From NCBI RefSeq assembly GCF_014649715.1, contig NZ_BMTO01000017.1:117334-181333 (forward strand): DNA of 64,000 bases, in the 5' to 3' direction. The notes under the pieces are model-generated. The model was given only the letters and a program-made list of their open reading frames with translations, did no database searches and was not told where the DNA came from. The position numbers and the translations under genes were made by a program. This document shows positions 9,172 to 17,318 of this stretch, one piece after another (the first letter of the stretch is position 1; each line of letters opens with the position of its first letter). This stretch comes from Streptomyces lateritius (lineage in GTDB: Bacteria; Actinomycetota; Actinomycetes; Streptomycetales; Streptomycetaceae).

Positions 9172-10509
9172 ATGAACCCGCATCCGCGTATCCCGACGCA
9201 GATCTTCCAGGTGTCGACGCTGTACGGAGCGGCCACCCTGGCGGCGGCGCTCGACGCCGGCCGGTTCGGCGCCCCCGAGGACGCCCGACGCATCCTGCTG
9301 GTGGCGAACAACGCCGAGATCCCGGAGACGGCGCTGCGGCTCGACGAGATGACCGGATACGGCCGGATCGCCGCCCGCTTCGACGAGGCGATCGACTGGA
9401 ACGAGGCCATCCACCCCCACCACCCGAGCTCCTGGGCGCCCCGCCCCGAGGAGGCGCCGCTGTGGCAGCGGGTGTTCCGCACGGCGTGGGGCCTGGGCGG
9501 CGCACCGGTGGAGCTGATCGTCGAATCCATCCAGGTCAACCCCGCCAAGGCGCTCGCCGCCGTCTTCGCCGAGAGTTCCGTCCAGCTGTATGCCGACGGG
9601 CTCATGAGCTACGGGCCGACGCGCGCCGAGCTGCCGCAGTCGATCGCCTGCCGCATCCATCGGCTGCTCCATCTCGACCTGGTGCCGGGGCTGCGTCCGC
9701 TGCTCCTGTCCGAGTACGGCGTCGAACCCGAACTCGTACCCGACGCCGCCTTCCGGACCGTGCTCGCGGAGATCGCGGAGGACGCCGAAGGCGACCACGG
9801 ACTGGCGGACGCGGTCGCGGCCGCCCCGACCGCCCTCCTCCTCGGCCAGTACCTCGCCGCCCTCGGCATCCTCACCGCCGACGAGGAGGAGGAACTGCAC
9901 GTCCGCATGGTGCGGGGCGCCGCGGCCGCCGGCCACGAGTCGGTGATCTTCAAGCCGCATCCGACCGCGCCCGCCCGCTACTCGCTCGCCCTGAACGAGG
10001 CGGCCGATGAGATCGGTGTACGGCTGACCGTCCTGGACGGCCCGTTGCTCGCCGAGACCTTCTACGAGCGCTGCCGGCCGCGGCTCGTCGTGGGCTGCTT
10101 CTCGACCGCGATGCTCACGGCGTCCGTGTACTACGACGTCCCGATCGCCCGGGTGGGCACCGAGACGGTCCTGGAGCGGTTGCGGCCCTACGAGAACAGC
10201 AACCGCGTGCCGCTGACCGTCGTGGATCACATCGTGCCGGACCTGGAGTCCGGGACGGGTGCCGCCGTGCCCGGAAGCGCTCCGCCGACGCTGACGCCGC
10301 TCGTCCGCGCCGTGGGGTACTGCATGCAGCCGAAGCTCCACCCCCTGCTGCGGGACGAGACCGCCCGGTTCCTCGACGCCCGTCAGGGCGACGAGGCCAC
10401 CGCGCGGTACTTCCCGGCGGAACGCCTGACCGAGCTCGGACTGCCCGGCGGCTCCCCCCGCTCCGCGTCCCGGCTCCGCCGGAGCCTCGCCCGGAGCGGC
10501 AAGAGCTGA
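9172..10509 (+). CDS. alpha-2,8-polysialyltransferase family protein
   Basis: A 445-residue cytosolic protein resembling bacterial polysialyltransferases (POLYST). The features are FKPHP near residue 263, matching the conserved KPHP motif of these enzymes and of related CDP-alcohol/CMP-sugar transferases, and a GCFSTAMLTA stretch near residue 310 resembling the conserved S-T/S-A nucleotide site. In streptomycetes such proteins usually sit in teichoic-acid or sialic/Kdn-containing wall-polymer clusters, so the donor is probably a CMP-activated sugar; that is inference. It starts three bases after the GT2 stop and is almost certainly cotranscribed. The 3' end is 21 bases from the convergent VOC gene. 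Confidence 0.78.
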   Translation: MNPHPRIPTQIFQVSTLYGAATLAAALDAGRFGAPEDARRILLVANNAEIPETALRLDEMTGYGRIAARFDEAIDWNEAIHPHHPSSWAPRPEEAPLWQRVFRTAWGLGGAPVELIVESIQVNPAKALAAVFAESSVQLYADGLMSYGPTRAELPQSIACRIHRLLHLDLVPGLRPLLLSEYGVEPELVPDAAFRTVLAEIAEDAEGDHGLADAVAAAPTALLLGQYLAALGILTADEEEELHVRMVRGAAAAGHESVIFKPHPTAPARYSLALNEAADEIGVRLTVLDGPLLAETFYERCRPRLVVGCFSTAMLTASVYYDVPIARVGTETVLERLRPYENSNRVPLTVVDHIVPDLESGTGAAVPGSAPPTLTPLVRAVGYCMQPKLHPLLRDETARFLDARQGDEATARYFPAERLTELGLPGGSPRSASRLRRSLARSGKS

Positions 10510-10530
10510 CCGACGTCGGGGGCGGAGGTC

Positions 10531-11304
10531 TCAGGCGTCCGCCGAACGGACGATCGTGAAGACCGCGCCTTCCGGGTCCGCCACCAGGGCATGGCGGCCC
10601 GTCGCGTCCTCGGCGGGCGGCCGCAGCACATGGCCGCCCAGCTCGGTGACGAGGTCGGCGGCCGCGTCCGTGTCGGCGACCTCGAAGTACGTCATCCAGT
10701 GAGGCCCCCGGTCACGCGGCAGCGCGGAGCCGACGCCGTGCAGCGACGCCACCGGTTTCCCGTCGACGCGCAGGGTGAGGTAGTCGAAGTCGGCGGAGAC
10801 GGTCGGCTCCGCCTCGTACCCGAACACCGTCCGGTAGAACTTGCCGACCGCCGACGTCTCGTACGTCAGCAGCTCGTTCCAGACCGGCGTCCCGGGTGCT
10901 CCCATCGCCGCGGCGCCCTGGTGCAGCCGGGCCTGCCAGACACCGAAGACGGCCCCGGTGGGGTCCGAACAGATCACCATCCGTCCGGCTTCGCCCGCGT
11001 CCAGGGGGCCCACCGCGACCGTGCCGCCGCAAGAGCGGATGGACTCCGCCGTCTCGCCGGCGTCGTCCGAGGCCAGATACGTCGTCCAGGCGACCGGCAG
11101 GTGCCGGTCGGGCGGCAGCTGGCCGATGCCCGCCACCTCCCTGCCGTCGAGCAGTGCACGGACGTACGGGCCGAGTTGCTGAGGGCCGGGCAGGAACTCC
11201 CAGCCGAAGAGCGCTCCGTAGAACTCCTGCGTCGCGTCAATCCCATGCACCATCAAACTGACCCAACAGGGTGTACCCGGTGTGCGCCGAGTCGCCGCGG
11301 TCAT
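10531..11304 (-). CDS. VOC (glyoxalase/bleomycin-resistance fold) family protein
   Basis: A 257-residue cytosolic protein made of two vicinal-oxygen-chelate modules: the first spans roughly residues 10-120 (SLMVHGIDATQEFYGALFGWEF), the second residues 135-250 (NELLTYETSAVGKFYRTVFGYE). Each has the FY..FGW/Y helix typical of small VOC proteins. Members range from dioxygenases to antibiotic-binding proteins, and nothing here fixes a substrate. ATG 11304 was chosen because GAGGAG precedes it and the frame upstream, though open for 121 codons, has shadow-like Arg/Pro composition. It runs convergent to the glycosyltransferase operon and divergent from the rhodanese. Confidence 0.85.
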   Translation of the reverse strand: MTAATRRTPGTPCWVSLMVHGIDATQEFYGALFGWEFLPGPQQLGPYVRALLDGREVAGIGQLPPDRHLPVAWTTYLASDDAGETAESIRSCGGTVAVGPLDAGEAGRMVICSDPTGAVFGVWQARLHQGAAAMGAPGTPVWNELLTYETSAVGKFYRTVFGYEAEPTVSADFDYLTLRVDGKPVASLHGVGSALPRDRGPHWMTYFEVADTDAAADLVTELGGHVLRPPAEDATGRHALVADPEGAVFTIVRSADA

Positions 11305-11650
11305 CGTCACTCTCTCCTCGGACCATCGTCGTGGCCGTGCGGGGGGACAGGGCATGCGCGCGAGCTCGTGCGAGGCGAGGGAGGCGGGAACACCAGGTCC
11401 CCGGGGGGTCCGTGGCGCATCCGTACCCGCCGTCCGGCCGTCGTACGCACACCTCGGTTCGCGTGCCCGGGTCGATGCTCGCACCACCGGGCGCGTCGCG
11501 CGCCACGGCCGCGCCGCTTTTTGGCGCGATCCCGCAGGAGGATGCCTGGATCTGTCGGCGGCTTCCCGCCGGTTTCGCGGAGGGATTCCCGTCGGTTCTT
11601 CGTCGGCTGTTCGGGCCACCGTCGGCGCGTGCTGCGCGAGGATGGCACTC

Positions 11651-12478
11651 ATGAAGCCCATCATCACCGCAAGCGAACTCGTGAGCGAGCTGGCGGGGGC
11701 CAGGCCCCCCGTCCTGCTGGACGTCCGCTGGGAGCTCGGCGGCCCGCCCGGACGGCCCGCGTACGAGGCCGGCCATCTCCCCGGCGCGGTCTACGTCGAC
11801 CTGGACGCGGAACTGGCCGGTCCGCCCGGCGCCGGTGGGCGGCACCCGCTGCCCGACGTGGCAGCCTTCGGGGCGACCATGCGCCGGGCGGGCGTCTCGG
11901 CGGACACACCGGTCGTCGTCTACGACGGCGGGCTCGGCTGGAGCGCGGCCCGCGCCTGGTGGCTGCTGCGCTGGACGGGCCATCAGGACGTACGCGTCCT
12001 GGACGGAGGGCTCGCGGTCTGGCCGGGGGAGTTGTCGCAGGAGGTCCCGCGGCCGGAGCCGGGCGACTTCGTCCCCGTACCGGGCGCGCTCGGCCTGCTC
12101 GACGCGGACGGGGCGGGGGCGCTGGCCGGCGCGGGGTTGCTGCTGGACGCGCGGGCCGCGGAGCGGTACCGGGGTGACGTGGAGCCGATCGACCTGGTCG
12201 GCGGGCACATCCCCGGTGCGGTGTCGGCCCCGACGACGGAGAACGTGGACGGGGAGGGCCGCTTCCTGCCGGCGGAGGCCCTGGCGGCCCGATTCTCCGC
12301 GCTCGGCGCCATCGCGGACAAGGAGGTAGCCGTCTACTGCGGCTCGGGCGTCTCCGGCGCCCACGAGGTTCTCGCCCTGGAGCTCGCGGGCATCCCCGCC
12401 GCCCTGTACGCGGGCTCCTGGTCGGAGTGGTCCCGCGACCCGGCCCGCCCGGTGGCCAAGGGCCCCGACCCTGAGTAG
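11651..12478 (+). CDS. thiosulfate/3-mercaptopyruvate sulfurtransferase (two rhodanese domains)
   Basis: A 275-residue tandem rhodanese. The N-terminal, structural domain has LLDVRWELGG and the family signature YEAGHLPGAVYVDLD; the C-terminal domain carries the active-site loop CGSGVSGAH with the persulfide-forming Cys near residue 233. Such enzymes move sulfane sulfur from thiosulfate or mercaptopyruvate to cyanide or thiols. The CG-S/T-G-V loop is typical of mercaptopyruvate-type enzymes, but preference cannot be assigned. GAGGA with an eight-base spacing favours ATG 11651 over the ATG nine bases upstream. It converges with sepH across a strong hairpin. Confidence 0.9.
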   Translation: MKPIITASELVSELAGARPPVLLDVRWELGGPPGRPAYEAGHLPGAVYVDLDAELAGPPGAGGRHPLPDVAAFGATMRRAGVSADTPVVVYDGGLGWSAARAWWLLRWTGHQDVRVLDGGLAVWPGELSQEVPRPEPGDFVPVPGALGLLDADGAGALAGAGLLLDARAAERYRGDVEPIDLVGGHIPGAVSAPTTENVDGEGRFLPAEALAARFSALGAIADKEVAVYCGSGVSGAHEVLALELAGIPAALYAGSWSEWSRDPARPVAKGPDPE

Positions 12479-12509
12479 GCCCCGAACCCGGCGCGACCCG
12501 GAGCCCCGC

Positions 12510-12550
12510 GGAGAGGGGGCCGCACCTTTTTCCGGCGCGGCCCCCTCTCC
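12510..12550. terminator. bidirectional hairpin terminator
   Basis: A perfect 14-bp stem (GGAGAGGGGGCCGC with its complement at 12537-12550) and a 13-base loop lie between the convergent rhodanese and sepH stop codons. Confidence 0.85.
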
Positions 12551-12571
12551 CGTACGGCCCTACGTACAGCG

Positions 12572-13606
12572 TCAGTCCTGCTTCTTCCGCCGGGTGCCGA
12601 AGACGATCTCGTCCCAGCTCGGGACCGCCGCGCGGCGGCCCGGGCGGACGCCGTCCGCCTCGGCCTGGCGGTCCGTCGTGCCCGTCAGGCGGTCACGGTG
12701 GCCGGACACCGCGCGCGGCATCAGGACGTCGGCGTAGGCCGAGCCGGCGCCGGCCGAGGCCGCCGGAGCCGGGGGCTCCTCCGCCTCGGGTTCGTCGCAG
12801 GGCTCGGCCGAGACCGGTTCGGTGTTCCGGTCGGGGACGACCATGTCACCGCGGAAGCTCGGTACCGCCTCCAGCAGGCTGGTCAGCGAGTCCCGTTCCT
12901 CCTCCGGCTCCGGGGCGGGCGCGGGCGCACGCTCCAGCTGGCGGTCCAGGGCGCGGTCCAGCGGCCGGTCGCGCGGCAGCCGGGCGATCCGCGGCACGAA
13001 CGGGAAGCTCGGCTCGGGCGCGGCGGCGATGGTGTCGTCGGTCTCGCCGATCAGCGCGCGCGCCTCGTCGTCCACGGCCTGGACGAGCCGCCTGGGCGGG
13101 TCGTACGTCCAGCTCGCCGTGTGGACCTCGCCGGCCACGCGGTAGACGAGCAGCACCTCCCAGGTGCCGTCGTCACGGCGCCAGGAGTCCCACTGCACGG
13201 TGTCCTTCTCGGCCCCGCGCAGCAGCAGTCGCTCCTGCACGGCCTCGCCGAGCTGTGGTCCGGTGTTCTCTCCGGGCCGGCGTACGGGCGTCTTGCGGGC
13301 CCGCTCCGCCATGAACGCCCGCTCCGCGAGCACGGGGCCCTCGAAGCGCCGCACGCGGTCGACGGGGATCCCGGCGAGCTGGGCGACCTCCTCCGCGGAG
13401 GCTCCGGCACGTATCCGCGCCTGGATGTCCCGGGGACGGAGGTGGCTCTCCACCTCGATCTCGATCTGACCGAGCCGCGCTCGGTCGTTGCGCACGGCGG
13501 CGCGCAGCCGCTCGTCGATCGGAAGGGTGTACTCCGTGCTGTCAGCAGCCTTCAGCACCAGTCGTGTGCCGTCGTTGGAGACGGCCACGACACGCAGTTC
13601 GGGCAT
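12572..13606 (-). CDS. sepH: septation protein SepH (DUF3071)
   Basis: A 344-residue actinobacterial cell-division protein. The N-terminal DUF3071 region (MPELRVVAVSNDGTRLVLK through about residue 170) includes a helix-turn-helix-like segment near residues 60-85 (AGASAEEVAQLAGIPVDRV). The C-terminal half is acidic, Pro/Ala-rich and ends in a basic, conserved tail (FGTRRKKQD). In Streptomyces, SepH is reported to bind FtsZ and promote its assembly during sporulation septation, with the HTH-like part important for function. GGGAGG five bases before ATG 13606 fixes the start. It is monocistronic, ends at a strong hairpin, and has an inverted repeat upstream (13771-13791). Confidence 0.93.
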   Translation of the reverse strand: MPELRVVAVSNDGTRLVLKAADSTEYTLPIDERLRAAVRNDRARLGQIEIEVESHLRPRDIQARIRAGASAEEVAQLAGIPVDRVRRFEGPVLAERAFMAERARKTPVRRPGENTGPQLGEAVQERLLLRGAEKDTVQWDSWRRDDGTWEVLLVYRVAGEVHTASWTYDPPRRLVQAVDDEARALIGETDDTIAAAPEPSFPFVPRIARLPRDRPLDRALDRQLERAPAPAPEPEEERDSLTSLLEAVPSFRGDMVVPDRNTEPVSAEPCDEPEAEEPPAPAASAGAGSAYADVLMPRAVSGHRDRLTGTTDRQAEADGVRPGRRAAVPSWDEIVFGTRRKKQD

Positions 13607-14060
13607 GGGGACCTCCCGGGTGGTGCCTGCCGACGTCACGTGCGTCGCTGCTTCCGCTAGTCGAGTGTGGCCTGCCCGGGTGCAGCCTGCCACAACCTTG
13701 CCGAGTTGCCCGGCGTGTCGGGCATGGACCCTGGTACGCCGTTATGGCACGGTTACCTGTTTCGCAACGCAGCGTGACCGGTGGTCACGCTGTGCAGCAG
13801 GCGTCCGTGCGGTGCCGCGGCGCCGCCGGTTCGAGTGCCGCCTTCGGCCCCCTCCCGTAGCCCCGAGCACCCTTGCGGGAGCGCGGACCCAGGGCTCGAC
13901 ACAGTACTCCATTCGGACCACCTGGGTGGACCGGCGCGCCGCCCAACTTCTCCGGAGGCGCGGGAGTTGACTCACCGACGCCCTCACTCTCGCGTGTCAC
14001 TCTTCACAGAAAAACCAGAAACGGAACTATTCGCTTCGCCCATTTGTCCTTTCTGGGTGC
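13607..14060. other. intergenic region upstream of sepH
   Basis: 454 bases without a convincing gene. Short open frames here are Arg/Pro-rich and lack ribosome sites. It must hold the sepH promoter and that of the plus-strand gene at 14061. The only strong structure is the inverted repeat at 13771-13791; the last 60 bases are AT-richer than the surroundings. Confidence 0.6.
13771..13791. promoter_or_regulatory. inverted repeat, candidate operator
   Basis: AGCGTGACC and GGTCACGCT are perfect 9-bp arms separated by three bases, 165 bp upstream of sepH in its intergenic region. A dimeric regulator site or small hairpin are both possible. Confidence 0.4.
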
Positions 14061-14634
14061 ATGGTTGCCCGGAACCGCCCGGTCGCCGATCCCGACCGTA
14101 CTCAGGTCCTCGCGATCGTGGACGAGTTCGGAGCGGCGTCCACCCACGGGACCCGCGTCCGCGGCTGGAGGCGCTCCGCCGTCGCAGCCGCGCTCGTCTT
14201 CCTGGTGTCGATGGGCGGCGTGACCGCGTATGAACTGATCTCCGACCAGGACTTCAGCGGTACGAAGGGGGCCACGACCGTCGGATCGGCCGTCCGGGGC
14301 GGCGGCGACGGCACCAGGAACGAACCGTCGACCGACGAGCCGGCGAACGGCGGGACGCCGACGCCGACGCCGGCACCGACGCCGGAGAGCGGGCGACAGG
14401 GCGGAGGGCGACGGCCGGTCGGCGCACACCGGGCAGGACACCCAGGACCCCGATCCGGCCCCCTCCCGGCCCACCGGAGGCGACACGGGAACCGAGGACG
14501 GAGCCGACCCGACGCGGACGTCGGCGCCCGCCCCCACACCCACCCCGCCCACGCAGACCCCGGTCTCCACGTCGACCTCGACGGGGACCCCTTCCTCCGG
14601 CCCCGGTGGACAGGAGAGCCCGCCGGCCGAGTGA
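14061..14634 (+). pseudogene. single-span membrane/secreted Pro-Thr-rich protein, apparently frameshifted
   Basis: From ATG 14061 the frame encodes a short cytoplasmic region, a transmembrane segment near residues 35-55 (SAVAAALVFLVSMGGVTAYE) and an acidic then TPTPTPAPTP linker. At 14391-14393 the coding pattern jumps by one base. In the next frame the protein continues naturally with GQDTQDPDPAPSRPTGGD and an acidic, Thr/Pro/Ser-rich tail ending in QESPPAE at TGA 14632-14634, whereas the original frame becomes Arg/His-rich. Removing one G from the GGG run joins the two halves to a polypeptide of about 190 residues. The tail looks like an extracellular, low-complexity stalk. Function unknown. 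Either a real inactivation or a homopolymer sequencing error. Its stop is three bases from the convergent lactone oxidase. Confidence 0.6.
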
Positions 14635-14637
14635 CCG

Positions 14638-15969
14638 TCAGTCGCCCAGGACCCGGCGCAGGTAGTCGTTGGCGAACAGCCGGTCCGGATCCAGCCGGTC
14701 CCGCACCGTCGTGAACTCGGCGAAGCGCGGATAGGCCTCGGAGAAGTACGCGGCGTCCCGGGTGTGCAGCTTCCCCCAGTGCGGCCGGCCCCCGTGCGCC
14801 GTCATGATGCGCTCCACCGCGGTGAAGTACGCGCGGTGGGGCGTTCCCTTGTAGAGGTGCACGGCGATGTACGCGGTCTCCCGGCCCGAGGCCGTGGAGA
14901 GCGCGATGTCGTCCGCCGGGGCGGTGCGCACCTCCACCGGGAAGCTCACCTTCAGCGGCGAGCGTTCGATCATCGCCTTCAGCTCGCGCAGCGCCGCGAC
15001 GGCCGCCTCGCGCGGAAGGGCGTACTCCATCTCCAGGAAGCGCACCCGGCGCGGGGAGGTGAAGACCTTGTACGGGATGTCGGTGTACGTACGGGCGGAC
15101 AGCGCGCGACTGGAGATCCGGGCGATCGACGGAATGACCGGGGGCACCGCGCGGCCCAGGGAACAGGCGACCTGGAAGAGGCCGTTGGAGAGCAGTTCGT
15201 CCTCGATCCAGCCGCTGACCGTGCCGGGCGGGGCGGCGGGGCCAGCGCTGCGGTTGTTGCGCTTGGTGTTGCAGTTGTCCGTGTGGGGGAACCAGTAGAA
15301 CTCGAAGTGCTCGTTCTCGGCGTGCATCGCGTCGAACTCCGAGGTGACCCGGTCGAAGGTCATCGGCTCCTCGCGCGCGGTGAGCAGGAAGACCGGCTCC
15401 ACGGCGAAGGTGATCGCGGTGACGACGCCGAGCGCGCCGAGCCCGATCCGGGCGGCGGCGAAGACCTCCGGATGCTCCTTCTCGGAACAGGTCATCAGCC
15501 GTCCGTCGGCCGTGACCAGTTCCAGCTCGCGGATCTGGGCGGCGATCGAGGCGGAGTCGCGGCCCGTGCCGTGCGTGCCGGTCGAGGTGGCTCCGGCGAC
15601 CGTCTGCTCCATGATGTCGCCCATGTTCGTGAGCGACAGGCCCTCCCGGGCCAGCGCCACGTTGAGCCGCTTCAGCGGAGTGCCCGCCTCCACGGTGACG
15701 GTCATGGCCTCGCGGTCGACCCGCCGGATCCCCGTCAGCAGGTCCGGTCGGATCAACACGCCGTCCGTGGCGGCGATCGAGGTGAAGGAGTGGCCGGTCC
15801 CGACCGTCTTCACCCGCAGCCCGTCCTCCGCGGCCTTCCGCACGGCCTCGGCGAGCTCCTCCGCCGAGGCCGGGCTCACCTCCCGTGCGGGACGGGAAGT
15901 GACATTGCCCGCCCAGTTACGCCACGGGCTGCTCGCCGTCCTGGCGTTCGTCGTTGTGGTCCCGCTCAC
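14638..15969 (-). CDS. D-arabinono-1,4-lactone oxidase family FAD-linked oxidase
   Basis: A 443-residue oxidase of the vanillyl-alcohol-oxidase superfamily. The N-terminal FAD-binding part contains VKTVGTGHSFTSI near residues 55-67 (the GHS motif for flavin) and GATSTGTHGTG near 130-140. The C-terminal ALO domain contains HWGKLHT near residue 400, the His-Trp-x-Lys motif of aldonolactone oxidases. Such enzymes oxidise sugar lactones with oxygen, and in actinobacteria may act on L-gulono-lactone or alditols. GTG 15969 has an excellent GGAGGGG just upstream. It overlaps the end of the MFS gene by about 50 bases on the same strand, so the two are cotranscribed and coupled. Confidence 0.9.
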   Translation of the reverse strand: MSGTTTTNARTASSPWRNWAGNVTSRPAREVSPASAEELAEAVRKAAEDGLRVKTVGTGHSFTSIAATDGVLIRPDLLTGIRRVDREAMTVTVEAGTPLKRLNVALAREGLSLTNMGDIMEQTVAGATSTGTHGTGRDSASIAAQIRELELVTADGRLMTCSEKEHPEVFAAARIGLGALGVVTAITFAVEPVFLLTAREEPMTFDRVTSEFDAMHAENEHFEFYWFPHTDNCNTKRNNRSAGPAAPPGTVSGWIEDELLSNGLFQVACSLGRAVPPVIPSIARISSRALSARTYTDIPYKVFTSPRRVRFLEMEYALPREAAVAALRELKAMIERSPLKVSFPVEVRTAPADDIALSTASGRETAYIAVHLYKGTPHRAYFTAVERIMTAHGGRPHWGKLHTRDAAYFSEAYPRFAEFTTVRDRLDPDRLFANDYLRRVLGD

Positions 15970-17212
15970 GCTGCCCCTCCCCAGTCGGCACCGGCCTGCG
16001 CAGCCGGCGGTACCCCAGGAGCCCCACCGCGACCGCGAGCGCGCCCGAGACGACGGGCACCACGTACCCCGCCTCCGCCCCCGACGCGTCGACGACCCAG
16101 CCGGCGGCCGAGGAGCCGAGCGCCACCCCGATGGCGAGCCCGGTCCCTGTCCAGGTCATGCCCTCGGTCAGCTTGGTGCGAGGTACGTGCGCTTCGACGA
16201 GGGCCATGGTGGTCACCATCGTCGGTGCGATGGACAGGCCCGCGACAAAGAGCGCCACGGCCAGCAACGGCAGGTTCCCGGCCAGTAGGAGGGGGATCAT
16301 ACTCACGGCCATCGCGCAGACACCCAGGAGCCACCTGCGGGACGGTTCGCCCTTCAGGTGGAGCAGTCCGAAGACGGCGCCGGCCAGGCAGGAGCCCAGC
16401 GCATAGACCGCGAGCACCAGGCTCGCGGCGGCCTTGTGGCCCTCCTCCTCGGCGAAGGCCACCGTCACCACGTCCACCGAGCCGAAGATCGCGCCGGTGG
16501 CGACGAAGGCGAGCGCGAGCACCCGCAGGCCGGGGGAGCGCAGGGCGGAACCGCCGGTGTGGTCCTCCTTGGGGTGCGGCCGGGGCTCGGTGGCGCGCTG
16601 CGAGGTCAGCCAGAAGACGCCGATGGCGAGGAAGACGCCCGCGAACAGCGGGCCGGCCTCGGGGAACCAGACGGTCGACAGGCCGATGGAGATGATCGGG
16701 CCGAAGATGAAGCACACCTCGTCGACGATCGACTCCCAGGAGTACGCGGTGTGCAGCTCGCGCGCCGAGCCCCGGTAGATCTCCGCCCAGCGGGCCCGGG
16801 TCATGGCGCCGACGCTCGGCACGCAGCCGACGAGAGCCGTGAACACGAAGAGGGTCCAGTCAGGGGCCTCCTGCTGGACGCAGATCAGCAGCCCCGCGCC
16901 CGCCGCCAGCGAGACGAGGGTCGCCGGACGCAGCACCCGCCGCTGCCCGTAGCGGTCGACCATCCGGGAGACCTGCGGGCCCATCACGGCCGCCGACATC
17001 GCCAGCGCCGCGGACAGGGCGCCCGCCAGGCCGTACCGCCCGGTGACCTGGGAGATCATGGTCACGATGCCGATGCCCATCATGGAGAGCGGCATACGGC
17101 CGAAGAAGCCGGCCACCGAGAACGATCGGGTGCCGGGCGCCGCGAAGATCGCGCGATAGGGACTGGGCAAGAGGATCTCCGGGCATCTGCTCACCACGCG
17201 TCGGCTCAACAC
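15917..17212 (-). CDS. MFS transporter
   Basis: A 12-helix major facilitator of up to 431 residues. It has the helix 1-2 GRMPLSMMGIGIV region, the helix 2-3 loop MVDRYGQRRVLRP (the MFS G-x3-D-R/K-x-G-R-R motif) and a charged central loop (PRPHPKEDH) between the two six-helix bundles. The charged tail (GQRERDHNDERQDGE) overlaps the lactone oxidase start. Substrate unknown. GTG 17212 is the longest start but it sits only two bases from a perfect palindrome; GTG 17197 or 17194 could be the real start. The palindrome suggests repression by a small regulator encoded elsewhere. Confidence 0.85.
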   Translation of the reverse strand: MLSRRVVSRCPEILLPSPYRAIFAAPGTRSFSVAGFFGRMPLSMMGIGIVTMISQVTGRYGLAGALSAALAMSAAVMGPQVSRMVDRYGQRRVLRPATLVSLAAGAGLLICVQQEAPDWTLFVFTALVGCVPSVGAMTRARWAEIYRGSARELHTAYSWESIVDEVCFIFGPIISIGLSTVWFPEAGPLFAGVFLAIGVFWLTSQRATEPRPHPKEDHTGGSALRSPGLRVLALAFVATGAIFGSVDVVTVAFAEEEGHKAAASLVLAVYALGSCLAGAVFGLLHLKGEPSRRWLLGVCAMAVSMIPLLLAGNLPLLAVALFVAGLSIAPTMVTTMALVEAHVPRTKLTEGMTWTGTGLAIGVALGSSAAGWVVDASGAEAGYVVPVVSGALAVAVGLLGYRRLRRPVPTGEGQRERDHNDERQDGEQPVA

Positions 17213-17214
17213 GT

Positions 17215-17226
17215 GTAATTAATTAC
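17215..17226. promoter_or_regulatory. perfect AT-rich palindrome, candidate operator
   Basis: GTAATTAATTAC is a 12-bp perfect palindrome in a region otherwise above 65% GC, in the 100-bp gap between the divergent MFS and ferrochelatase genes. MarR- and TetR-like repressors often use TTAATTAA-cored sites; that link is inference. No regulator gene is adjacent. Confidence 0.55.
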
Positions 17227-17318
17227 TAAAGCCTACGGTGTTGAACTGGATGTGGGCAGCTTCATTTTCGGACGGGCCGCGCCACCGGCTGTCAGCGCCG
17301 GGTGGGAGGATCGGTGCC

